64,000 bases of DNA from positions 6,463,001-6,527,000 of the forward strand of contig JAIVEN010000028.1 of NCBI GenBank assembly GCA_026686845.1. The letters are read 5' to 3'. The position numbers were made by a program, and so were the translations under genes. Shown one piece after another: positions 1 through 9,999 of this stretch (positions are counted from its first letter, which is position 1; every line of letters begins with the position of its first letter). The stretch is from Adenanthera pavonina. Its lineage: Eukaryota; Streptophyta; Magnoliopsida; Fabales; Fabaceae. Below the pieces are notes generated by a model, which saw only the letters and a list, made by a program, of their open reading frames with translations, was not told the DNA's origin and did no database searches.

Positions 1-298
1 AGATAAGTGTAATTAGCATATGCTAAATACTATATAATAACCAATACTTTTGCTGCCAGTCTCCTTTAGGGACAAAGTGTCAATCTAAATTAAAGTTGAT
101 TTCAGTCCTTGAGTCCATTGAGAGAGAAATTTCTCAATTCTTAGTACATTCTGTTCAACCTGTAATTTGTTGCATGCAAAATTTAAGCTTTTCCTCTTCA
201 AAGTTTATCCTTAGACAGTTCATTCTTTTCTGCGGAATGCATCTTTTTTCTGAGACGCCCCCTTCTTGTATGTCATTTGTTTTCTGTCATCCTTTCAG

Positions 299-1152
299 CT
301 TCACGTGAAAAATGCTACAAGCAGATTGAAGCTGCCATAACAAAGTATCGGGAAATAAAAGACAACATCAATGAAGGGTTGAAATTTTATGTTACACTGC
401 AGGTAAGACTTTTTCAGATACCACTGTTTCTTTTTTTTTTTTTTTTGGCCAACATATACCACTGTTTCAAATAGTAATGGCAAGTAACTTGATTTATTAT
501 TTCATTAAATTGTTCTCCCCTAATGTATGATCAACCACATTGTTATTTCTAAGTCATTCATATTATTTTATGTGTGTATGAATAGTGCTATTAAAAATAA
601 ATGGTTTGTAATGTAACAATTTGAAATTTCTTTGTTCAATAGGATGCAATCACAAATGTAAAGCAGCAGTGCAGTGACTTTATAATGACCAGAAACATCC
701 AGTGCAGGGAAATGATTGAAGATGTCCAGAGACAAGTGGCTGGTCTCAGTTTCCAGGATAACAAAACTGCTGGCCCTTCTATCAGTGGCTACCCTTCGAT
801 GGGACACCAAACTCAAAGATCCTATCCACCAGATTCTCGCCCCCAAACCCCATATTATCAGCCGCCTGAGCAACCACCAGCAACTGGGTTTGTTCAACCC
901 CCTCCATATGGTTCGGCACATCAGCCACCTCCTCCATACCACATTCCACACACATCAGCTACTCCATATCCTCCTTCTCAGGTCCCCCAGCAGCCACCAG
1001 CAGGCCATGACTATGGCCAACCTGCATATCCTGGGTGGCGTGGCCCATACTATAATGCGCATGCTCAACAACCTTCTTCAGTTCCTCGGCCTCCTTATAC
1101 CATTCCAGGTCCATATCCTCCTCATCAAAGTGGCTACTATAAGCAGCAATAG
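299..1152 (+). CDS. ALIX: ALIX/BRO1-like ESCRT-associated protein, C-terminal part (last two exons)
   Basis: Two coding exons are visible, 299-402 and 643-1152. The gene begins outside the window, so only about 205 C-terminal residues are present. Exon 299-402 sits between a cag acceptor and a gtaaga donor and codes a helical stretch (CYKQIEAAITKYREIKDNI). The last exon continues it (DAITNVKQQCSDFIMTRNIQ) and then becomes a Pro/Tyr/Gln-rich tail with several PPPY or PPY motifs. The stop is tag at 1150-1152. This end of a V-domain followed by a proline-rich region is what plant ALIX proteins (BRO1-domain partners of SNF7/ESCRT-III in endosomal sorting to the vacuole) look like. The family call is from recognition; the BRO1 domain itself is not in the window. 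Bases 1-298 appear to be intron. Confidence 0.85.
418..468. repeat. Ultrashort poly-T/GGCC insertion with 13-bp target duplication in the last ALIX intron
   Basis: The 13-mer ataccactgtttc occurs at 418-430 and again at 456-468. Between them are 25 bases: 16 T followed by ggccaacat. On the minus strand this reads ATGTTGGCC plus an A-tract. The structure is that of a target-primed retrotransposition cut to almost nothing at its 5' end. The same GTTGGCC-A(n) core recurs at 8224-8243, and TTGGCC-A(8) at 39303-39316. Confidence 0.6.
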
Positions 1153-1197
1153 TGTTGCATCCTCTGGGCTGAAAATTGGTATTCTTTGTGGTTGATG

Positions 1198-1203
1198 AAT
1201 AAA
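1198..1203 (+). promoter_or_regulatory. Possible polyadenylation signal of the ALIX-like gene
   Basis: The hexamer aataaa lies 46 bases after the ALIX-like stop codon. Plant signals are loose, so the position is only suggestive. Confidence 0.35.
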
Positions 1204-3013
1204 TGGTACTTAGTAGGCCTATGATCTCAAAACCTTAGCGTCATGAGTCTGTTTGGACCTTTTGGGGCCGTCATTGTATTCCTGTTCTTTTGGTTTGCAT
1301 CACCCTGAAATTATGAAATGTATGACTAATACAAGTATGAACTTATGTATAGTTTGTTGATTTGTATCTAGTTGTGGGAAAAAGGAGATTAGTTTTTTTA
1401 GCCAAAAAGGAGAACATTATTTTTGGCAAAAGTTATAAAATTTTTTTTTAAGAATCCTATAATGTTCTTAATGTCATAAATCCCCCAGAACCTGCTTTTT
1501 AGGGTTTATTCTAGGTTTAATGTCATGTGCCTTCTAATACTTTCTTGTTTTAAAATTATGTAGAATATACATATATATTTTATTTTAAACTATTATAACT
1601 CTTAGATTAGCAATAATTATAAACAGATGTAACGAACTAAACATTTAAAACTTCTAAGAGAACAGAGAAACGTTCCTTCAACTTCTCCTTTATATAATTT
1701 TCTCCTTTGCCTATCTATTATTAGTTTTATAACATTCTACATATTTATTTATTTTTAAAATAAATACATATTTTTGTTAATTTTATAGATAAAGTTAATT
1801 TCCCTCAAACTAAATTTTAAATCATATAACTCCAATCAATTTTATTGAAATTACATAGATATCTTCTTAGGAGGTAAGTGCATTGAACTGTAACCCATAT
1901 TAAATGGTTTTATTTAGTTCTGTTAATCTAAATGACTAAAAAAAAAGATATCACCTTTGTCCTTAAAATATAAGTATTTCTTACAAATAAAAAAGAGATG
2001 CATATAATTTCAAAATATTTCAGGGATGGTATGTAATTTATTTTGTATTTTCAAAATAGATTTGTGTAGGTATTAAAAATAGAAAGGATGTTTGTATAAT
2101 TTAGCAAAATCCCATAAAAATCTGTGCAATTTACTTTTTGTTTTTAGAACAAATTTGTGTAAGTTCTTAAAATATAATATAGATTTATATATTTTAAGCA
2201 AATATAGTTCCAATAATTTACTCTTATTTTAAAAAAAATATTTAAAAAGAAAAAATGAATTCGTATAGCATGACACATTAAATAGCATGGAACTCTTTTT
2301 GTTACAAAATAAACATGTCCAATGTAATTTTCTCCATGGTCTCTTCTCTCTCTCTCATATAACATCATTTTGAAATTTTTTATTCCTCATCCTTCTCCCA
2401 ATCAAACTCTCAATTTTTCTCTCTTCCATTTAGTTTTACATTAATTCTTGAATCTATCTGTCTTTTTTATTTTGGGTTTTGTGTTGGGGGGGGGTGGGGG
2501 GGGGTGGGGGGGGCAGTGAATCTATCTGCTTTTATTTCTGCCCTTTTAATTAATCTCCATATATCACTTCCTTAAAATTTTCTTATGATCATTTTTTATT
2601 TTTCTTCTTACTAATCCCTACTAAACGTAAGGGATTTTCAATTTTTGCTTATGTGATAGTATCCGTTAAAATCTTGTAACATCATTCAAAATGTTCGTTT
2701 CCATGCGTCAATCGTTGTAATCGATGTAGTTCATTAGTTGTTCTTTTGGAATAGACCTGAATATTTGAATTATATTTTAATTTTATTTTTCTAATTTCAA
2801 TATATTTTTATTTTGATATATATATATATATTATTCTGAAGGATGCAAAATGAAAACTTGAAGTAAGATTTGATGAAAACTTGAAATCCATAGTGTTCAA
2901 AAAAGAAAAAGAGACTTCAACTGGCCAATGATATTTTGAGAGTGAGAGAAAAAAAAGTAAAAAAAAGGAGATATATGACACAACCATATTTTAAACTAGA
3001 GAAGAGAACATAA
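1204..3013. other. Intergenic AT-rich stretch without a recognisable gene
   Basis: This holds the 3' flank of the ALIX-like gene and AT-rich spacer. A 10-bp direct repeat aaaaaggaga (1379-1388, 1404-1413) flanks ttagtttttttagcc, a possible weak member of the ultrashort T-tract insertions. A G-rich tract lies at 2486-2513 and an (AT)n run near 2815-2832. No reading frame here resembles a protein I know. Confidence 0.6.
2486..2513 (+). repeat. Poly-G tract with G-quadruplex potential
   Basis: Three runs of about nine G are separated by single T bases. A guanine tract this dense in AT-rich plant DNA could form a G-quadruplex, or may partly reflect sequencing difficulty. Confidence 0.7.
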
Positions 3014-3396
3014 GGATATGTTTGACAATATTTTCTATTTTATTATTTTAAAAACATTTTTGTAAAACTGTTTTCGAGAATAAGTTTTAAAAATAAAAAA
3101 ATAAAAAAATCTATTAGAATAATTATTTTCAAAATCATAATTAGTGAGTGATAAATGAGTTATTCAAAATTTATAATTTTACCATTAATGAGGTGAATGT
3201 TTCTCATCTTTCTTTATGTTTTCCAGAACAAAAACTATAATATGTTCTAGAACAAAATTTAAAACTTAAAGGTGTTTTGAGTTTTCTGTTATTTTATTTT
3301 TCTGTTTTCCAGAATAGTTTATAAAAAACAGATTTACCAAACAAGTTTTTTGAGTTTTCTATTTTTCTATTTTCAGAAACAGAACCAAACAAGCCC
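3014..3396. mobile_element. Tourist/PIF-Harbinger-like MITE
   Basis: A 383-bp element begins ggatatgtttgacaa and ends accaaacaagccc, so its ends are imperfect terminal inverted repeats. It is flanked by taa at 3011-3013 and 3397-3399, the 3-bp target duplication typical of PIF/Harbinger MITEs. It has no coding capacity. It lies just downstream of the SABATH gene stop codon. Confidence 0.6.
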
Positions 3397-3427
3397 TAAT
3401 TTTCGATAGGATACGATCTAAGCTTGT

Positions 3428-5336
3428 TTACACCTTGCGTTTCAGAAGAACGAAAAGCATGACTATTTTCAGCTTCTTAGGGTTCATTAAATTTGGGAAT
3501 TCTAAAACTTTCTGAGTGAAGCGATCGAAAAGCTCATCAACAATTGCACCTCCAAAGTGTTGCGTAATCCAATCTTCCATCACAACTCTATAAATGGAAA
3601 TAAACATGTGCACATTTGGGGCTGCATAGAAGTTCTCAAGGTTCATTGCTTCCATTCGCTCGATACTGAAACACTCATTTCTCTCAAGAATTGCCTTCAC
3701 ACCCTTAATGGGTGAGTAAAAGATTGGCAAATTTAATGAGTTAACTTTTTCCTCAGTGATAATTCCCTGCATATATAAATGTCAATTATCCGGGTGATAT
3801 AAAGAAATTTTCAAACTCTTTTTTTTTTTCATTTGCATCTGTATTTCGAATTTATCCCACATCAAATGAAAGATATATCGAATTCAAACTAATTTAGATT
3901 GACTTGGGTAGGAATCAAAAGGCAGCAAGCTCTATTATGCATTCTTAGTTTTAGTTGCTCTGAAATAATTAGGAGATTCTCTAGAAGAAATACGGGATTC
4001 TGTTTTTAGTAGCAACAAGCTATGGAGTGGTGGTCCCACTTATAGGGTCGAATCAATATGTTCTAAGAAGAAATATTGGAATCCCATCAATATCATAAGT
4101 ATCATGCTAAATCCCATCCCATCAATTGAATCACTTTTTCCAAAAATATGAGACATCTAGGTCATATAAGTGAAGCGATCTATTCTTTGATAAGAAAAAG
4201 AGAAAAACGTGAATGGTGATTGAATTGATGATAAAATAGAATTTTGGGTCTTGAATTGTGATTCAATTGATGATAAAGAAAGAAAATTCTTGGTTAAGTT
4301 TTCTACCTTAACCACAAAAAACTCAAGACTTCTTATTAAATATTACTACAATATTTTACTAGTTAAATCAAGCCGTACCAAACTTATACCAAACTTATTT
4401 TTGTGTATGGTTATAGCAATTTTCTTAAAAAATTAAACTGAGAGAGCAAAAAGGTTTCTTAATTCTTACCACTCTGGCCATGTCCATGAGGGAAGATCCA
4501 AGAAGCTCAAAAACTTTACCAGGATCTATTTCTTCACTGTCAACAACAACATCAGATGCAGTAGGTATCTGAAGTGCTATAAGTCCATTCCCCACAACCT
4601 CTTCTGCCCTCGCATTCAGAAAACTCTCGAGATCCTCCTTAAACTGAGCTTCATACGCATCTCCGACTTCCTTCGGAGCATTCGTATGATGAATCCTTCC
4701 TTTGTTCCAAGCACTGCAACTTCTATCCATTATCTGCTTAGGCACCCTGGAGAGCCAGTGAAGTGTTGAAGCAGAATGCACAAAATGAAGAGATTGCTTC
4801 GGGAATAAGCGTCCTCGGAAAGAGCCAGGAACCCCACAAGCAAAGTAGGATCTGTTAGGAGGGAGGTTCTTGAAGAGGGTGTTGAAGTCATTTGAGACTT
4901 GGTCGTTGAAGAAGACTTGGAATTCTAGGGTTTGAGCAGAAAGGCTGTGTTCGTGGTAATGGTTTTTTATGGCTTCTGTTATAGCATGTATTGTTATGAA
5001 GGTATTTGGTCCAGTTGAGCAGCCTAAATCAGCAATATTGATGAGGTTTTTAGGCCCAGAAACAGTCATGGGATGGAAGTTATTGGCTATGGCCTCCTCA
5101 ATTAACCTCTTTTGAGCTTCAAATGCGCTTCTCTGCAAATAACACAAGATTGAGTTCATGGTTTAGCTTCAATATTCTTTAAGGAAACTCATGATTTACT
5201 TATAAATGTGAGCAATGTTGAAAAAAACTAATCTTTAAGGAAACTCATGAACATGTTAATATACCTGAAAGGAAGAGTTTTGAGCACAGCTGCGAGGACC
5301 CTCTCCTCCAGTCATGGCAAATGAACGATTCTCCAT
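3428..5336 (-). CDS. SABATH-family SAM-dependent carboxyl methyltransferase
   Basis: Three exons on the minus strand, 5336-5265, 5132-4470 and 3766-3428, all with GT-AG junctions in phase 0, give 357 residues, the usual SABATH length. The family transfers a methyl group from SAM to carboxyl groups of small acids (salicylate, jasmonate, loganate, gibberellin, farnesoate) or to xanthine nitrogens. Visible motifs are the N-terminal GG..P.S.AQNSSFQ substrate and SAM region (residues 10-24), SAM-binding DLGCSTGPNT (59-68), FFNDQVSNDFN (98-108), GVPGSF (124-129) and STLHWLS (146-152). The start was chosen because MENRSFAMTGG matches the paralogue at 8657. An in-frame upstream ATG at 5453 would add 39 unrelated residues. 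Residue 17 is Cys where the paralogue has Tyr. The N-terminus resembles the LAMT/FAMT/PXMT-like subgroup more than the salicylate enzymes, but the substrate cannot be assigned. Confidence 0.9.
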
Positions 5337-5583
5337 ATCTCCTTCTCTCCCAACTGTGTGTGTGTTAATGAGGCGGGTTTGATCTATATATCTGCATCTC
5401 ATGTTCTTCTTCTGGTAAGTTAAGGTTTTCAACTCAGAAAAAAGCAAAATCAATGAAGAAAGAAGAGAATTAATTAATTTACCACTTGATTCCGGAGGAA
5501 TAGAGTTTCGTCAATCAGAATGAGTTATATCTGTGAAAAACCTGAGCTTTCTGGATGATGCAAGAGGGTGATAGAGCATGTGC

Positions 5584-5594
5584 TTATATATAGA
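5584..5594 (-). promoter_or_regulatory. TATA box of the minus-strand SABATH gene
   Basis: On the minus strand the sequence reads tctatatataagcacatgctct, about 250 bases upstream of the start codon. The other SABATH copy has a matching tctatatatatacacatgctct, followed in both by ccagaaagctcargtt, so promoter and leader were duplicated with the gene. Confidence 0.6.
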
Positions 5595-5918
5595 CAAAGT
5601 TGTGTAAAGACTAAAGAATGTTTGGCCACAGAGAAAGTTAAAACTCAGTGGTGGAGTAGGAACAGTCAAACATATATGCCAAGCTTGTCAGGTGAAGAAT
5701 TGAACTTTCTTGGGTTTTAATTTGTGGTAGGGACAAGTGTTACAATAACTGTAAGGGCATGTTGAGCTAATGAAAGATGTCAGCAAATGAGTGGTTTCGA
5801 TCATCAATGACGACATTACAAGCTCCTATTACTATCTAATCTATTTTCCCAGCGTTGGACTTGTCGTGACTAGAGGCAGGTCAAACGTACGTGTCCGGCT
5901 GTTCTGCTCATTTTACAG

Positions 5919-6555
5919 CAGGGGTGTTCACTGGCCGGGTATCATCCTGACCCGATTTCTAACCCGGAATATCCCGGGCCAAGAAAAAATGGCCTGCTGA
6001 CCAGCTCAGCCCAAAAATCGGGTCAAGTTTGACCCGATATAAAAATATATAATAAGAAAATAAATAATATATTAATTTAATTTTTTAATAAAAATATAAT
6101 TGGTTTCATTTAAAATATATTTCTATAAGAAATAATATTGGATTAAATAGTAATATTTATTAAAATTATAAATACTCAACAATTATGTATTATTTATTTT
6201 TATATAATATTAAGCTAAGAAATGAATTTAAAAGTAAAAATTCAAGTAATAAAATGTATCTACTATAATTATAAAATTAATTTATTACATTAGGTATATG
6301 AAAAAAAATAATTATATAAAATAATTTAATATTTTTAACAAATAAAGAAAAAATGGAAAAATTGAAAAAAGAGAAAGTATATCGGGCCAGGCTAGAAGGG
6401 CTTGTGACATGCCCGAGGCTCGGCCTGGCTTGGTCTCTTTTGACCCGATTCCCCTCCATTTCATGATTTTTCTTTTTTTGACCCGGCCTGACCCGACCCA
6501 AAATGACAGAGCCACACCAGGCCAACTGAGCCATGTGCCCAATTGAACAGCCCTA
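5919..6555. mobile_element. Non-autonomous hAT-like element with GGGTCGGGTC-type subterminal repeats
   Basis: The element starts caggggtgttca and ends tgaacagccctA, giving inverted repeats of the hAT pattern. Flanking 8-mers ttttacag (5911-5918) and tttcgcag (6556-6563) match at 6 of 8 positions, which fits an old 8-bp target duplication. Both ends carry clusters of cccgacccga and its complement, while the middle is very AT-rich. The short reading frames across its right end are by-products of these repeats. Confidence 0.7.
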
Positions 6556-7130
6556 TTTCGCAGTTCTTGCACGGCTACATTCTTCATATTTTAACTATCA
6601 ATCAGCTTGACCCCCATATATTATTGCATCATCTTAGAAATCTTTTTTTGGACTGAATCATCCAAATACATTGATTAGTTACATCAATTAGAATCACAAG
6701 GGTCACAAGTCTCTCTCAATTTAAGAAATCAATTTTTTATATGATTTTTTAAATTTTAGGGAGAATTAAGAATGGGACCAAAATCAATAATAAATTACAA
6801 ATTAAGACCAATGGTGGAATTAATTATGTTATAAGACCATTGGTCCCTAAGTGAAATAATTTGAAACATAAAATTACCAAAATGTGGAGTCTTTTTTCTT
6901 TCATAGTAAAATTTTAAAAAATAATTTATAAATTTAGAATAAGTTACAAAATCTGAAATAAAAGTTACAAACCATTAAAATAATTTATTATAAAAATTAA
7001 AAATCGAATTATAAATTTAGAGTAATCAAATTGTGAATTTTGAAAAAAAAATAACAAATTACCAAAAACACTTAATAGTGAAAATTGGAAAACTAAGTTG
7101 CAAATTATTAGCCATTTACGGACCCTTGAC

Positions 7131-7685
7131 TAAGGGTGTTCAAAACCAAACAAAACCGACCAGACCGAACCGAACCAAACCAAACCGACAAAAACCGATC
7201 CAAACCGAATTGAAATGAGATCTATTCGGTTTTTTTCTTTTTGGAACCGACTCGGTTTGGTTTGGTTCGGTTTTAGTGCAACGAGACCTGAACCAAACCG
7301 AACCACATCTGATAACTATATTATAATAAATTATAACATATAAATTTACCCAATTACTCATAATCACACCTATTTTATTTCACTTTTGTAATATTTATAA
7401 TGTATAGTGGTTAATAAATTATTTAGATTTAATTTGTGTTTAAAAAATATATATATATATATATGTAACCTATTTAATTTAATTTTTGAAAAATGATGCT
7501 ATTTAAAAAAAATTTTGAAAAACATGAACCAAACCTGAACCAAACCGAACCAAACCGATTATTAAACCGAACCAAACCGATTAAAATTTAAACCGATAAG
7601 GTTCCAAAAATAGACAAACCGATTGGTTTGGTTTGGTTCGGGTTTTGCTCAAAACCGAACCAAACCACACCCTTGAACACCCTTA
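7131..7685. mobile_element. Non-autonomous hAT-like element with AACCGAACCAAACC subterminal repeats
   Basis: Terminal inverted repeats taagggtgttcaa and ttgaacaccctta are flanked by 8-mers cccttgac (7123-7130) and cctttgac (7686-7693), 7 of 8 matching. Both subterminal regions are arrays of ccgaaccaaa units in both orientations; the interior is AT-rich. It is a different family from the 5919 element but has the same end signature (GGGTGTTCA). Confidence 0.75.
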
Positions 7686-8205
7686 CCTTTGACTAGACGT
7701 AAGCAATCATTCACAGACATGCAGCTAGTGCAAGTAGTAACAAGGGAGGAGGTAAGTTTTGAGAGTATTTTGATCATATTACCTTTTTTTATTTTAAAAA
7801 ATTTGGTCCCTTAATATAATTAATTATATAGTTGATTTGGGCCTTCATTTGTGATTCCCCTTAACTTTTATCACTTTAGAAATTAGTTTCAAATAATTTT
7901 CACTTTTTCTAGTTAAAAAAAATTAATTGTAAAGGAGTCCAAATAGTTACTTAGAAATAACTTATTAATATAAATATATTTTATTCAAAATGACATTAGA
8001 TTTTGATACAATCTCAGCAATTCTTAATAATTATTTTAGGCTGATTGATTACTTAGAATCTTCGTTTAATTGACAACATTAATTAAACTTTAATTTCTAT
8101 CATGATTAATCTTGATACTAACTAATATTTTTGTTGGGAAAAAAAAACTAATGTAGTTTTTTAACTATGACGTCGTTGACGAGAGCCAGCATCAGTGTTG
8201 TCGTC

Positions 8206-8261
8206 ATTGATTATCATAAACTCTTTATTTTTTTTTGGCCAACATTGATTATCATAAACTC
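8206..8261. repeat. Ultrashort T-tract/GGCCAAC insertion with perfect 18-bp target duplication
   Basis: The 18-mer attgattatcataaactc is present at 8206-8223 and again at 8244-8261 without mismatch. The 20 bases between read tttatttttttttggccaac, that is GTTGGCC plus an A-tract on the minus strand. It lies about 165-220 bases upstream of the TATA box of the SABATH pseudogene. Confidence 0.7.
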
Positions 8262-8423
8262 CACAAAACCATAAACCAGTTTTCTGAAAAGTAATAAAGT
8301 TTAATTCGGTTCACGTGCTTGGGAAGTTGGAATTTTTTCGCTGATCTTTTCAATAATGATTTTGAACTTTCAAAAATGATTGTCCAGAACAATATTCGTA
8401 CAAGGGTATAACTGGACTCCATA

Positions 8424-8436
8424 TCTATATATATAC
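8424..8436 (+). promoter_or_regulatory. TATA box of the SABATH pseudogene
   Basis: The run tctatatatatac lies about 220 bases upstream of the start codon and is homologous to the TATA region of the intact minus-strand copy. Confidence 0.55.
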
Positions 8437-8656
8437 ACATGCTCTGTTGGCTTCTTAAATTAACCAGAAAGCTCAAGTTCTTCATACTCTTCTCATCGAC
8501 GAAACTTACTTTTTCCTACATAATAAAGTGGTATTATATTATACCCTCTTCTTCTTTATTAGTTTCTCATTTTTCTGGGTTGGAAAACTCGCTTACCAGA
8601 AGAAGAAAATTGTCCAGATATACAGATAAAACACCAGCCACTCGTTACCCAGAGAA

Positions 8657-9999
8657 ATGGAGACTCAATCATTTGCAATGACAGGAGGAGATGGTCCTCA
8701 CAGCTATGCTCAAAACTCTTCCTTTCAGGTATTAAACTTATAATCAATATTTCCGCATATGAGATGATGATAACTTCTTCCCATTTTGGTGTAGTGACGA
8801 AGATATGGAATACCATGATGATCTAGACATTGTGATACTTAAATGTGATTTCATACTTGGAAGGATCATATTTATGTATCATACTAACTTGGCGATCCTC
8901 TCCATTTTGCAGGGAGGAGTATTTGAAGCAAACAAAAAACTGATTAAGGAGGCAATAGCCAAGAACTTTGATCCCATGACATATGTTGGACCCGCAAACC
9001 TCGTAAGTGTTGGTGACCTAGGCTGCTCCACTGGGCCTAATACCATTGTTGCAATGCAGACCATAACAGAAGCAATTGAAAGCCATTACAAAACACAGAA
9101 ACTTTCTGCTCAAACCCCAGAATTCCAAGTCTTGTTCAATGACCAAGTCTCAAATGACTTCAACACACTCTTCAAGCAGCTTCCTCTTGACAGAAACTAC
9201 TTTGCTTATGGGGTTCCAGGCTCTTTTCATGGACGCTTATTCCCAAAGAAAACTCTCCATTTTGTGCACTCATCTTCAACACTTCACTGGCTCTCTAGGG
9301 TTCCTAAAGAGATTACAGATAGAAGCTGAGGTGCATTTGACAAGGGGAGGATTCATAACATGAATGCTCCTAAGGAAGTAGAAGATGCGTATGCAGCTCA
9401 GTACAGAGCAGACTTGGAGAATTTCCTGCATGCTAGGGCACAGGAGCTTGTGGGCAATGGAATAATGGCGCTTCAGATAGCTACTGTGCCTGATGTGATT
9501 CTCGAATCTGAGATACATCCTGCTAGAGCATATGAGCTTCTTGGAACTTGTCTCATGCACATGGCCAAAGAGGTAAGAAAACTTTTAGCTATCTGACTGA
9601 AAGCTACCTACTATTAGTCAAGAAAAGAGAACTAATATTTGGCTGGCATTAATGCCGGGACAAGCCAGTGAAGAAAAAGTTGACTTGTTCAATTTGCCCC
9701 TCTTTTATTTACCTGCTAAGAATCTGAAGGAAATTATGGAGAAAAATGAGAGTTTCAGTATTGAGAAGACGGAAGCACTGAAAGTTGAAGAATTTTATGC
9801 AGCCCCAAATGCCTCCAACTTTGTTTCCATGTTACGAGCTTTCTTGGGATATTTGATAGAGCAGCACTTTGGAGGTGGAATTGTTGATTAGCTTTTTGAA
9901 CGCTTCACTCAGAAAGTAGTGGAATTTCCAGATATCATGAATCCAAAGAAGTTAAAACTAGTTATGCTTTTTGTTCTTCTTAAGTGCAAGAACAAGTGA
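8657..9999 (+). pseudogene. SABATH carboxyl methyltransferase pseudogene
   Basis: The exon layout copies the intact gene at 3428-5336: exon 1 8657-8728, exon 2 8913-9572, exon 3 9658-9999. Family motifs are kept (GGDGPHSYAQNSSFQ, DLGCSTGPNT, FNDQVSNDFN, GVPGSF, STLHWLS, FYAAPN). Three lesions break it. A tga at 9327-9329 falls after DRS, where the intact copy has tgc. The second intron ends ccg at 9655-9657, where the intact gene has cag. A tag at 9889-9891 follows GGGIVD, where the intact copy has gag. The frame is otherwise open, with no frameshift, so inactivation looks recent. A truncated product of about 163 residues, holding the SAM motif, could still be made. Sequencing error could explain one lesion but hardly three. 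Confidence 0.88.

Noticed and set aside
716..1195. 159-codon frame overlapping the last ALIX exon
   Set aside because: Shadow frame; the frame ending at 1152 carries the conserved ALIX tail and fits the splice sites.
6277..6587. Two overlapping minus-strand frames of 85-91 codons
   Set aside because: They cross the subterminal repeats of the hAT-like MITE and have no protein character.
6610..6670. Possible micro-insertion around tttttttggactg
   Set aside because: The flanking repeat is only about 8 of 9 bases, too short to separate from chance.
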